DNA of 64,000 nt from Tubulanus polymorphus (Eukaryota > Nemertea > Palaeonemertea > Tubulaniformes > Tubulanidae): the NCBI RefSeq assembly GCF_964204645.1, contig NC_134027.1, positions 13,692,485 to 13,756,484 of the forward strand. The letters are read 5' to 3'. Made by a program: the position numbers and the translations under genes. The notes beneath the pieces were generated by a model. That model was not told the origin of the DNA, made no database searches, and saw only the letters and a program-made list of their open reading frames with translations. Below are positions 1 through 12,800 of this stretch, piece by piece (the first letter of the stretch is position 1; each line of letters opens with the position of its first letter).

Positions 1-734
1 TGTTAAAGTTTTTTTGATTGTTTTTGAATCGATGAAGCGAGGAAATATTGCATTTTTGCGCAGTTCATGGTTCACACTGACTGTGAGAGGATCGGTAGAT
101 TATTGTATCTGCGCGATTCATCGCTAGCCTGGATTTTATTTCTTGAAAGCACTGTGAGTGAGGGATTTTCTTCATGAAAATTATCAGTAATGCCAGCCGG
201 TAACACATGTCTACGCAAACTATGCCATTCTGTACTCTGGGGAATACTCCAAGTTAGTATGTGAAGTAGGCTAGAGACAGCAGTGCTGTATACACACAGC
301 GAGACAAGCGGCTGCTTCCCGCAAATGCCGGCCGACTCAGATTGACTGATGAAAAAGAGCCTTTTCCGCACGTGTAGTAGAAAAAAAAGATATAATGGGA
401 AACGCAGGGTTCCCGTGAGCTCGTTAAAAATGTGCCGGGATGTCTTTATTGGGGAAGAAATTATATGAATGTGTTTCACAATTCCTCAAAGAATTTTTCA
501 TGATTTGGAAAAAAAATAGGACCATTTTTGACTGGGGGAATTGTCTTTTTAACGGTTAAAAAAAATTGCTTCACGAAAACCCTGGAAACGTGAATTTGTT
601 TACATTGATAAAACTGACATCTCATGCATTCACTCAAATTCAAAGACTGTCTTCAACCATATGGACCTTATGGTCCTCTTGTATAATTTGCCAGTTTTTT
701 TTTTTTAATTCTGTACATGTTCTATCTATTTCAG
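1..734. other. CELSR intron, 5' edge of window
   Basis: Upstream intron of the first visible exon. I see no coding similarity and no clear element. The open frames here are short and have no motif. Confidence 0.6.
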
Positions 735-872
735 TACTTGGTGTGGATATGATAACTGATAGCACAAATGAAATCAGGATTCCAAAGTATGATAATAAAC
801 CCCAAAACCCAAAGATGTTTGATAATTTCACGAAAATAGTGATTTCTGCTTCTCAACTATTCACAAAAAATG
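735..872 (+). CDS. CELSR: CELSR exon: GAIN domain segment
   Basis: 46-codon-equivalent exon between acceptor TTTCAG and donor GGTGAG. It enters with 2 bases of a split codon and leaves with 1. It encodes VLGVDMITDSTNEIRIPKY at its start and a VISASQLF block, matching the GAIN-domain region of CELSR and latrophilin in which a (R/L)PKY motif precedes a hydrophobic strand. It joins in frame to the exon at 6498. The upstream exon is outside the window. Confidence 0.82.
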
Positions 873-3800
873 GTGAGTTCTCATTCTACCATCTAAACTA
901 AACTTCAGTACAACCAGTATCTATAAAGTTGAAAATCTAAAATTTGAATATTGGTCCGGTCGGTCAGTCGGTCGCTAGGTCATTTGATGAATAGAGTTTA
1001 TCATTTAAACACCGAAATAATATCAGCGCACCAGGTAGTGTACACCCACTGTTTTCCGCAGTGATAACACCACGCACAGTATACGGATATCTGTAATCCA
1101 AGCAATGCTGAGAACTATTCTTAAGTAATTAAAGATGGCATAAAGTGTTGTCAATTGAACTCATTTTTAGCATTGGTTGATGTCTATGACGTCATGCCAA
1201 TGCTAGTAAAATGGATCGAAAAATAGTTGTACGAAAAAATAGCGCCCACTCTTATGATTTTTATAGTAACTTCAAATTGTCACTCCATTCACCTAAAACA
1301 TTAGAAACAGCTGAAAATGACAGAAAATAATTTTTTTCCACAACATAGCATCGCCAGATTTCTGATTTAATGGTGCAAAAAAGTTATTCTATCGCATTTT
1401 TCTCGTAAGTTATCTGGTGGATGAGTGGGGGTTAAGCAATCGCGTAGTGATATGTCCGCATTGGCATTGGCAGTAAATAATGGGGAATGACCTCTTATGA
1501 ATAGAAAACCATAAATCTATGTACCCCGGTATGTAAATATCATAAATCTTTAAATATCATTAAAGATTAATTGGGAATTAAAGATTAATTGGGATTAAAT
1601 CTCAGCGGCAGCATACATATTACTAGAGCAGTGGAATGGTAGGCCTATTCATGACTGAAACCCATAGGTAACTTATGTGATCGCGCGGGAAGGTCATGAG
1701 TAAAGTTAAAACCATTTCATGATGACATGAATCATCAAACGGTAAACTAGGCTACCACCCATGATACAATATCACCAATAAAGATAGATCATTTTATTCA
1801 ATTTTACCAGAGTTGTTTATTGGAGAAGAGTATCATTGTTAAGTACGCCGAGAACAACCATGTTGTATCATCAATCAGTTGACTGACAGTTTATTGTAAA
1901 ATTCCATCGGTACGGCCATACGGCCTAAGATATGTTTTCACTTTAAGATGCACTGGCCACCTCGTGCGCGCTCACGAGGCAGTAGCAGCCCTGTACGCAC
2001 TCGGCAGATGGATTCACTTTGTAATGTGCACCAGGTTCGGGAAAAATAACTTTTATTATCTTTTCCATGCATTGAACACCACATCAGTGATTAAATTTAC
2101 ACGTTGTTTGTCGTAAATTGCAATATTGCGATGGTTATTTGCCGCTGCTGTGGTTTTTTGGAATTGAATCAAGCAGCCTCGGTAGCTCAGTGTCAGTGAG
2201 ATAAGGCATGATGCTGTTATGAGTGCAAGTGGGTTCGAGTCCTGCTGGCTGAATGCAGTGTGCAGGCAACACTTCAAAGGCCGTCCCGTCATGAGGTTAA
2301 ATGAACAATTCAATAGGATTAGTCTTGGCAAACCAAACGACGTAAAGCCAAACAAACGATCATCAGCCTGTCTCAGTGACAACAACGCCGGCATCGCTCT
2401 CTGTGCGATATTTTGCATGCGCACGTTTGACCGATTGATCTACATATGCATCACAGGATTTTGCATTCAGAAAAAATCGTCCTGTTTTTGTTTTCATTAT
2501 TCAGTAGGGCCTAAGAGATTATCCTTGCAGTACGTCGTTGATACGTATCTTGTGTAGGCAAAAGTGCTGAAATTGTTGTATTAAATGGGTTTTGTATCCA
2601 AATCTTGATTAATATGAATTAATATGATTGCGAGTCGATCTTAGCTTGGACATGATGGAAAACATAAGAACAAACTAGTTTCGTCTTGTTGCAGAATTGC
2701 ATTAATGAGGTTTAACAATACAAAGAGCCTAGGCTAAATCGTTCGGCAGAAAAATGAAATCCATTTTCAGCATAAATGAAAATCATATAACACAAATTGA
2801 ACTTAAATGTCAAGTGCTCTCTAATTCATACTTTATGAGATTTACTTTCCAAATGATGCTTAAGTATATAAATATCGACCTGGGATCAGCCTTATAGAAA
2901 AAAAATCACTTATTTATCTTAAATTAGTAAAATTAAATAACTGGATCATTGACCTATATAACGTATGCACCTCTGCCGCAGCCGCGTGTCAGCGCCACAT
3001 TCATGCGTCATCTTTGCCAAACAAACATACCCTACACGTGTGTGAACTCGGCCTATATATAAAATCTATAAAACAACATCATTTCTTCACTCTATTCACA
3101 GCTCTACTGCTGGCTATCCATTGTATGTTTGTTGTGTTATGTATAACAGTATCAATGCTATACATCAGAAAGAATTTAGGAATCTAAACAACTTCTAAAA
3201 GGATTAAATACGCTACAAATGGTGATCATGCGGTGCGGGATTCAGAGTTGCCACTTCTCCGGATTTCTCCGGAATTCCGGATTTAAAAAAAATCCAATTT
3301 CATTTTCGGGAGAAGTCAAATAACCACAAAAGAAAACATCGCGAAAAAAATAAAATCAATTCGGGATTCGACCCTAAACATCAAAACGTGACGGCTCCGT
3401 AGAGGGTTCGAAAAAGCCGTATTGTGCTGCCACGTAGTGGCAACAACCCCGCAGTACACGATTAAACCAAGATGATGCGACGATCGAAATCGACTGACGC
3501 TTCGTTTGTTTTTGGCTCTGGTTTATATATGAGGTGTATTTGACGGAACCAATCACTATTTGAAAAAATGATCTATAGGCAGTAATGAAAGTGAGGCCTA
3601 TAACGCGTATTGCGCCAGAACGCATCTCCTGGCATTCTAATTTTGAAAAATTTTTCCGGGGGAGGGCCCCCAGACCCGCCGACTTATTTTCCGGATTTTT
3701 AGCTTCACATAAGTGGCAACTCTGGGGATTAGAGACTGGAAACTGTTGGATTATTTCAGATGTACACTGCTTATTTCACCACGGATTGTTTTAAAATCTA

Positions 3801-6800
3801 TCTAATAAAGCTCAGTTCATTGTTTTAAATCAAACCTATTAGTTTGCCATAGCTTTGGTATTCATTAAGGCTGGCTTATGTCGACAAGCAACGCGACGCC
3901 TACCGACGCAACTGGGTTTATCGCCGATTAGCGGCCTACGAGAGGCCGCCAGTTGCTGCTCCATCGGTTCGACATAAGCCGGCTTGTGACGGCAACGCGA
4001 CGCCTACCGACTCGTCGCAAGCCGTATCCGGCTAGTTGCCCATGTTCTACCCTGGCCTACGGTAGGCGGGCAGTTGCTTTCGATCGCAGCCGACATAAGC
4101 TCATCTGCGACGCGACGGAACTGAGCGCAGGGGTTCCAGACAATGAGAGAACGCATATACATAGTACAAATTATCACCGCTAGTTAGCCTCATTCGTAAT
4201 TAGTCATAAACTTTCAAATTCAAGTTGTTCAAAACGTAACCAAACCTTCAGCACGGCAGAGGACTGGACCGAAGATCTAGAAACGAAATTGGTAGAATTA
4301 TGGTGTGAGCGGCCATCTTTATATATGTCGCTAGCACGTTGTATTCAAAACAGAATCAGAAAGATCAAAGTCTTAAAGAAATAGCTTTTCTAATAGAAAT
4401 ATATTTCCTAATAATTCAAATTTATTCTCAAAATGCTTATCACGTGACCATTTGAGCCGTTGCAGTTGCTAGTAATCGCAACCGACATAAGCAGGGAAGC
4501 AACTGGGAGGATCTCATATCCCGCTAGTCGGCCTCAGTTGCTGCGAATCGGAGTGCAGTCGACATAAGCTGGGTTGCGATCGCGGTTGCTCTCAGTTGCG
4601 TCGGTAGGAGTTGCGTTGCTTGTCGACATAAGCCAGCCTTTAAGCGCACCAACAGTTTGTTAATGTTCAGTGGAACAACGTGCGTGGAAATGTGTGTTTG
4701 ACTACAATGACGTCAGCGATCGTGGGTTTTTCACAGCAAACGCGCACCTGCTGTGTACGGCAAACTGGTGAAAATGGCCGACTTTAAAGTCTTATTTCTC
4801 AATAATGGCTTTACTAAAATCAGAATTAGTAACACACTTATCATTTATACACATATCACATTTAGAAAATAGGTTTTATACAATATTAGAGGGCACTTGA
4901 CCGTTAAGTCTGTGGTCCTCCGAATCAACATTGCCATAGAACATTTGCCGGCAGATGTAATACATTTACCACTTAATACCTAAACCACAGTATAATCTAC
5001 CAATGCTTCAAGGCCCCTTGGGCCTCTTGTTATGTCCCTGCGTTAGCGATCGTTGAAGCCCGATTATCTGTATTTAGTTTGCAATACTGGTGATTTTTAT
5101 ATTTTTCATTCTTAGTGCACGACGCGAGTCGATTGCATTGTCAGCAATATCATGTTAACCGTTTATGTATCAATTACATGTAGTAATAGATAACGCTTCC
5201 GTCGGAGTGTTTTTACCACATGCACTCAGCCATGCATCAACAGACCCACATTTTTTCCAATGGTCATGCGAAGACATGGTGTCACATTTAAAAACGTTTA
5301 AAGCTTAGGCCTAGATTGCTTTGCTATTAAAAGATATCCTATCATGAAACTATTGGAAGTCACATTCAGTTGATGAACTTGATTTCAACAGTGACCGGCC
5401 GGCCTGGTTTAATATGTACTGGCCTGAAATTAGAAAAACTAATATAGCTCAATTACAATTCTCTAGCTCTGCTGTGACCATCTTGGCCATCCGTCAACTT
5501 TTGCTTCAATTTCCTACTAGGGCTACAGTTCTTTTCTAATCTTGACCAAACTTGGTATGAAGCTAATATGGGCCATGGGCTACAAAGTTATAGAGCCGTT
5601 TTCCCTTTTTGATCTTTAGGGGGCGCTACGCGTGGCACTTGTAAAATCTTTAAATTGCTACTAGTCCTACAATTATAATCCGATGTTGACGAAACTCGGT
5701 ATATAGATACAACAGGCAAAGAGACAAAATGTTATTGGGCCGTTTTCCAAATTTGACCTTCAGGGGGTGCTGTACAGGTCACACTTGCAGAATCTTTAAC
5801 TCGCTGCCTGCCCTACAATTATAATCCGATGATGATGAAACTTGGTATATAGATACTATGAGCCAAGGGCTAAAAAATAATAAAGCCGTTTTCCAAATTT
5901 TACCCGTAGAGGGTGCTGTACAGGTGACACTTCAATCTTTCAATTGCTACTTGTCCTACAATCATCCGATCTTGGTATGTAGGGTGAAGGGCAAAGGGCT
6001 AAAAAGTTTTAGAGCCGTTTTCTGGATTTGAATACTTGAGCGCGCTGTACAGGTGGTCCTTGTAAAATCTTATAAAACAGCAGAGCTGTATGAGCTGACA
6101 GACTGCTCGTCTACATATCCATCATAATACCTCAAAAATAAAGTAAAGCATGGAATTCAACCGTTTTACCAGTATTTCAGGTCATTTAGACAACTCAGGG
6201 TTGCGTTGATATTGTAGTGCATATCATTGTTGGCATTAGCTGCTTCATGTACACTGAGGGCAAACATGATTGAGGTTCCAAGACCTCCCTTAAAAGCTAC
6301 CAAACATACTTAGTCTTGGTTATTAATGGTAATGACTGTGTGACCGAGTGTTCTGGTCTTGAATGAGTTAAGACTGCCCTTTTCATATAAGGGGGGCCAA
6401 ATACCATTCATCAAACCATCAACCCGAACTGTTGATTAAATGTGGAGTGGCTGCCTATCTACAAGCTCGTGTCCTTTTGCAATATCTCTTTGTACAGGGA
6501 ATAGTTTGCTGAATAATTTTGGCTCAAATAATGTTGCTGTTGGCTATGTGCTGTACAAAACACTTGGTGAAATTCTGCCAAAGTCTTACAAGTCTTCAGT
6601 TAGGTATGTATGTTTCTAATTCATTTTCATTGCCTTATTAGTTACTCATCTAAAATATCAAATTCTGAACAGATTTCGGGCCAAGTAAGTTTCCATATTA
6701 GCCTTCAAAATGCTAGTTGTATTTTGGAGGCCAGCTGTAGGCTGAGCCTCTTGCTTTTGAATAGAAGCTAATTTATATGGTGTGGTTTCCACATAAATGG

Positions 6801-9800
6801 AACCTTTTCACTGAGAGCTTTTTCACTGTGTAACTGAGCATTCATACAATTCCTGCATTGAAGAGCTTTCATCTCTAATTCATAGGTTCAACTTCAGAAT
6901 GTCAACTTCAAAAGCCAGTGAGTGAATCCTTCTCTTTGATAGGGTTACATAGATTAAATGGGATGTGTAGAACATACTGACTGAATATGGAGAGCTCGCT
7001 TTGGTTTAGGGCTGGGAGACTGGCCTGATTTTGAAACCTTTATGTGCACATATGCCAATTCACATGCGTGAGACTCGGTGTGTTACTTTGCCACCAGGGC
7101 TTATGCACGTAACATATAGAATCTTAAAAAATAGAGTTCTGGGTTGGCCCATGGCCCTCGCAGATCATGTTACCCCATCTTGTAACCCCTACGGTAAATA
7201 AAACTTATTGCTAGGTACTATAATAAGGAACTGGGCCAACCAGTGGTCCTGGAATTCCCATCCTTACTGGAAACAAAATTTCGTTTGGAAAAAATGAATT
7301 AGTCAGAAAAAAGTTTGTGTTTATTGCCTTACACATCTATTTATTGGTATCAGTATGTTGGATATGATCTGTAGAATGCATAAAAAAATTGGATGAGCCA
7401 TATGAGCTCAACTAGGGCCAAAGAAAAACTTACCGTTTTCGCCCTAGGGCCCTAGACTTGTTAGGGCAGTGGTGTTGGAACCGTAGCACCTTTTTACTGA
7501 ATGACATTTTATTCTTTCTATCCTATGTTTTTGATGAAATTGCAGTAAATTCACTGTGGCAATATTAGACCCTGTCAAAAATCGGCAATTGGCCGCGGCA
7601 ATAAAGAATTGATTCCAAGGCGCCTGTAGGTGACGGCAGTGACTTGTTACTTCAGGGATTAATGGAACTGCTCTAGTACTTTTTGTAGCACCCACCTTGT
7701 TGGGTCTTGGCCAACCAGAAGTAAGCAGGAATGAAAATCTTCCAACCATAGACAGATTTCCAATCTTTTCTTCCATTTTCTTCATTCCTGTGATCAGTGT
7801 AAATCGCCTCAATCACCCCTGTCACATGGGAGCGCTCTGTAGTTAGGAGTGCTCCTTAAGACCGTTTTCGGCGGTAGTTAGCACAACTGTGGAGTCAGAG
7901 AAACCAATATGGCATCTCATTCGAAAGGCGTCCCTAATTCAGGCCCAAACTATTAACATCTTAAACAAGATAATGTTCGTTTTTTGGCTAAAAATAACTG
8001 ATTTTTATTCCCCCAAAAGTTCTTCTTTTAAAAAAAAAATATTCTCCGACTTTTTCAATAAGGGCCGTTTTCATCCCTGAGTAAGGGAATTCCCCCACTG
8101 AACATTCCATTTAATCTGCAGGCCCAATTTGCTCACTTTCTCCTAGTAGTGGAAATTTGCTCATACATTTTGAATGAGAAGTACTTCATACCCGAATATC
8201 TATGCATTCACAATGCTTCATTTCTCATTTTTAGCCCACTTGGGACTGTAGTCCCAGCAGGCTATTGCGTTCACTTTTCGTCCGTCGTAGCGTCTGTCCG
8301 TCCGTAGACGGAATCCAGTTATTTTGGGAAGTTTTGAAGATGCTTCAATGTAATGTCTTTATATTATGGATTATAATGCGACATTTGGCCACAAGGGTAA
8401 AGGAGCATGGAACTTCACCTTCAGCAATTAAGGAACATTTAACATCATGTAAAAATTGTGCATCAAATTTTTCTTTAAAAAACTGTTCAATCATTGATTC
8501 TGGAAAAAATGACTTTGAAATCACCATCAAAGAGGCATTATATATAAAATCTAAAAAACCAAGTATTAACAAACAACTTTCCACACATGGTGTCTCATTT
8601 TTACTGAACGTATTTTGATGTTTATAATCCATTTGTACTTTGTAAACTAGGCCACTTCACGCCTGCATGATATTCTCTGTAATTAGTAACAGTATACTAT
8701 GCATAGTTTTTATCTTTTCATGTCATTTTTTGAAAAGGACTCGAAGAGATGAGTCAAAATCGATCGAAACAATTGAATATGTAAATAAACTCATTATCAT
8801 CATGAAGATTGTGATAGTTGCGTTTTTATTATTATTCTTTATATTTGAGTTACAAATGTATCTACCCTATAGTCTATCCCAGTGGAAATGATCGCGGTGT
8901 ATCAAAGAGTTGTTATCACTACATATCTGGATCCCTGCGGTTTCTACTACTCAACTCTACATCTAAGTGAGGTCAGGCGACTACTGAATTTAAGAATGCA
9001 CAATATCCGATTAACTGCATGGTCATTCATGAAGGATAAAGCCATACTCTTCCAAGACCATATTAAAACAAACCAATATTATCTTATTTTACTAAATATC
9101 CATTCTTGAATTTTAGTGTCATTTTAAGAATAATCATGTGTGAAACATAGATTTGACCTGCGTATAAATATCTCTTCATCCATTAGATTAACATTTTTCT
9201 ACAAGTGACATTTAGAATCTACAATATGTAAGATTATTTTCACTGACCTAACAAGTCTTCAGAGTCTGTGGAAATATTTTTCAAATGACTTAGTGGATTT
9301 ATTTTGACTGGAATTATCTCATGAGTCGTGTGCCGTTATTTTGCTTGAAAATCGGTCTAAATATCATGTTTCAACTTGGATATTAGTTCAGACACTTTGT
9401 TATGTAAATATTTACTTCAGTATCCTTTGAAAATATTCACTCTTGAATGCAACAAGACTTCAAAACTGATTTTCATAGCTTATTTCTTCATTTTCTTGAG
9501 GTAAGTTTGGAAAAGTTTTGCTCTTTATTCACTCTTGCCTGTTACTATAATAACAAGCAGCTGGGGTCCAGCGAGTCAGCGATGCTCAGTGGTGAGTTTG
9601 TCCACTTACAGCTGATCAATTAAATGGTTGTTGATACTGGTTCTTCGAGAGTGAAATGCTGCGATCATATCCACTGGGATAGACTTTAGACATATCTTCA
9701 GCCCAAAAACTGGCCCTGTCAGATTCAACATGGCCGACTGGCAGCCATTGTTGTTTGCCAAAATCAGCATTTTTTACACATATTTCAAGATTCCGGGGGA

Positions 9801-12800
9801 AATTTTGAAGACGCTTTGATCGATTATCTTGATCTTTCATACATATTTGAATCCCCAAAGGCCCATCAGCATGAGAAAACTTGGGTCGTTCAGACTCAAG
9901 ATCGCCGTCCTATGACATTTTAAGTGTAAAAAAATCTCAATTTTGGGCGGAATTCTGGGTCCTGTAGCTTCCTTCTGGTTTGCATTTCTCATTGCAATTT
10001 GTGATTGGTATTTTTTTGGAAAGGGATGTTTTATACCTGAGACAGATAATTTTGTTTAGCTAATTATGACGCAATTGGCGACCATCTTGGTGTCATCAGT
10101 ACTCATTTGTAGGTGGGAAAAAGTTTTTCCACATTATATTGAAACCTAAGCATATTGTGTTATTACATTAAATTGGAAAGTTGTAGTCCATAACGTGTTC
10201 TATAATTTTGGTGAGTTTCAAGGACATAAGTTATCTATATGGTCACCAGGGAACGTTGAATAATAGAATAACTTAGTATTTCCTTATTAGATTGGTACCT
10301 AGGCATATTTTGGTACCATGATGAATTGCAAAGTTGTAGTTCATGACATGTTCTATGATTGTGCTGAGTTTCGAGGTCATTGGGTTTGCATATGGTCACC
10401 AGGGGGCGATGAATAGTAAAGTAACTAGTATTTCCATAATAAATTGGTAACGAGACATATTTTGTTATCACAATCAATTATAAAATCGTAGCTGCTGACA
10501 TGTTCTATGAACGTACCATGGTATCACTATGTGGTACACGGTCACAGGTGACCCGCTTTTTTCATTGAGAATTTTCATGATACCCATGCACCATCTATCG
10601 CAAAACCATCTTAGTATGTACTTTGTACAAACAGTCATTTGTAATATATTTAGTGGAACAATAGTAATTAATATATTTCTCTAATTGTGCGGACTACCAT
10701 GCTTCACTAAAATAGCCATCATTTTTTTTATCAAAGGGAATTTAACCATTCAATTCTCAGGTAATCATCAGAACATACTGTCGAATAGAAAACATGCTTT
10801 GTTTAGCAATTGGTAGGATATCGGAATTTCATTTGAGCATTTTCTGAAAAACTAGAGATTATGCCAATTTGGTCACATGACGCGCATCATTAGTATGAAA
10901 ATTAACTTTTTGATCACCAAAATGTTTGGCCACTTCGTTGTTCTCTGTGGGTACATTACCCCTAGATTGGTGGGTAATATGGCCAGTACTGAAAGGGTTA
11001 AGTCATCATTCTCAACACCCATTTCTTACCCCGAAAATGGCTTTATTCATAATGGGAAAAATGTTGGCAGGCAGGAAAGGGTTAAACCCCACATAGAACT
11101 AACAGAGGAATTAATCAAAATCAAGATAGTAGTAATTTTGGGTGAATTAGGCATAGGTCAAGTCAACTTTAAGTTGGGATAAGCAATAGGGCTTTCCGCA
11201 AACGGAGCAGAAAGTCTTAATAAAGAATATTAATGATGTGCTGAAGAAAGATAATAGAAAAGTTAATTTTCACTGTAATATGGATTGTAATATTTTGTAG
11301 GCAAAGTCGTCAAATGGCAGTAAATGCTCCTGTATTTACAATAACTTTAGTGGATAAAAATCAGACAATCGTGGGTCACAGAATGAAAAATTTCAGCTTA
11401 GATTTCAAGCTATTACTAATGAAGAATCGTTCAACTCCTCAATGTGTCTTCTGGAATTATAACAGGTTAGTGAAGGTTTCTCTCCTTTATTATGGACTTT
11501 TGTTATTGCACATGAAACTTTCTTCCTTTGGTACAAAATAACTTTCAAATGAGGCTTAGTTTCTCTTTGGAACTTTAAAACATTCAATGCAGTAATAAAA
11601 GCTCTAACCGTATTTGAGTTCATTGGAATCTTGGTGTATTAGTGGAGGTCAATATTTTAGTGGTAAAATCCCGGATTTGTTCCACTTGTTCAGCCTGGTC
11701 CTAAATCCTCATTCGACAAACGATGACAATGATGCACAGTTCCTATACGCTCATTTATTTACAATCAGAATGCCGTAATGCTAGAATGACTTAGCGTGAG
11801 ATTGAGTGAGTGAGTGAGTGAGTGAGTGAGTGAGCGAGCGAGCGAGCGAGGTTTGCTACAATGGTACAAAAATACAAAATTTAGACAACAACGTTCAAAA
11901 AAAGGCCAAACTTTAGTTTGAAATTCAGCAAATCTAAATTGATATCAATACTTACAATAACTGTGCCATACAAGGGGGTATATAGAATCAGACTGACGCC
12001 TAGCCAAGATTTCACAGGTTTAAATACAGTGCTGGTCATAAGCGCGAAAAATGTTTAAGTTCGCGTAACAAATAACAATTGCAGGATTTAATACGCTTCA
12101 AACACAGTACAATCACACTACTGAGAGTTGAATACATAATACAAACAGCTAAAGAAATACATTGAATCGACATATCTGTATGAAATACACCAGTTTCAAA
12201 CATGGCACCTCCTTGACATCCTTAAACGGTGTCAATAAATGGGTTAATAATCAAATATATATTAATATAAAAGCACTTAAGTACTAATGAAACTAATCCT
12301 CAAACAATATTTACTTTCATTTTAGCATATTACACTCCCGGTAATTATTCAATATTCTCCTTAAACACACAAATCTTTGCAACAGGTCTAATATATTCCC
12401 ACGTAGCGGTTTTAACTTTATCAGTACGCACGCGACTATCTGCGCTTGGATACACATCGATAATCCGACCTAAAGGCCAATAACCTCTTGGGACATCTTT
12501 TTTCTACTACTAACACTAAATCTCCCTTTCTAACATTACGGTTCTCTGTCAACCACTTACCACGCACAGTCAGAGAAGGTAAATACTCCCTTAACCCTCG
12601 TTGCCACACATGGTCTGCCAAAACTTGACTCTGCCGCTAGCGCTTACGACTATTAATTTCACGTTCATGAAAGACACCTTGGGGTGTAATAGATGTAGCA
12701 CCTCCGTGGAGAAAATGATTAGGCGTAAGTGGGGTATAAACTTGAGGTTTTGAGCTGTTATAAGTAAGTGGCCGACTATTCACCACTGCCTCTACTTCAA

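Noticed and set aside
2176-2252. tRNA gene
   Set aside because: A and B boxes are present but acceptor and anticodon arms do not pair well, and a SINE-like body follows.
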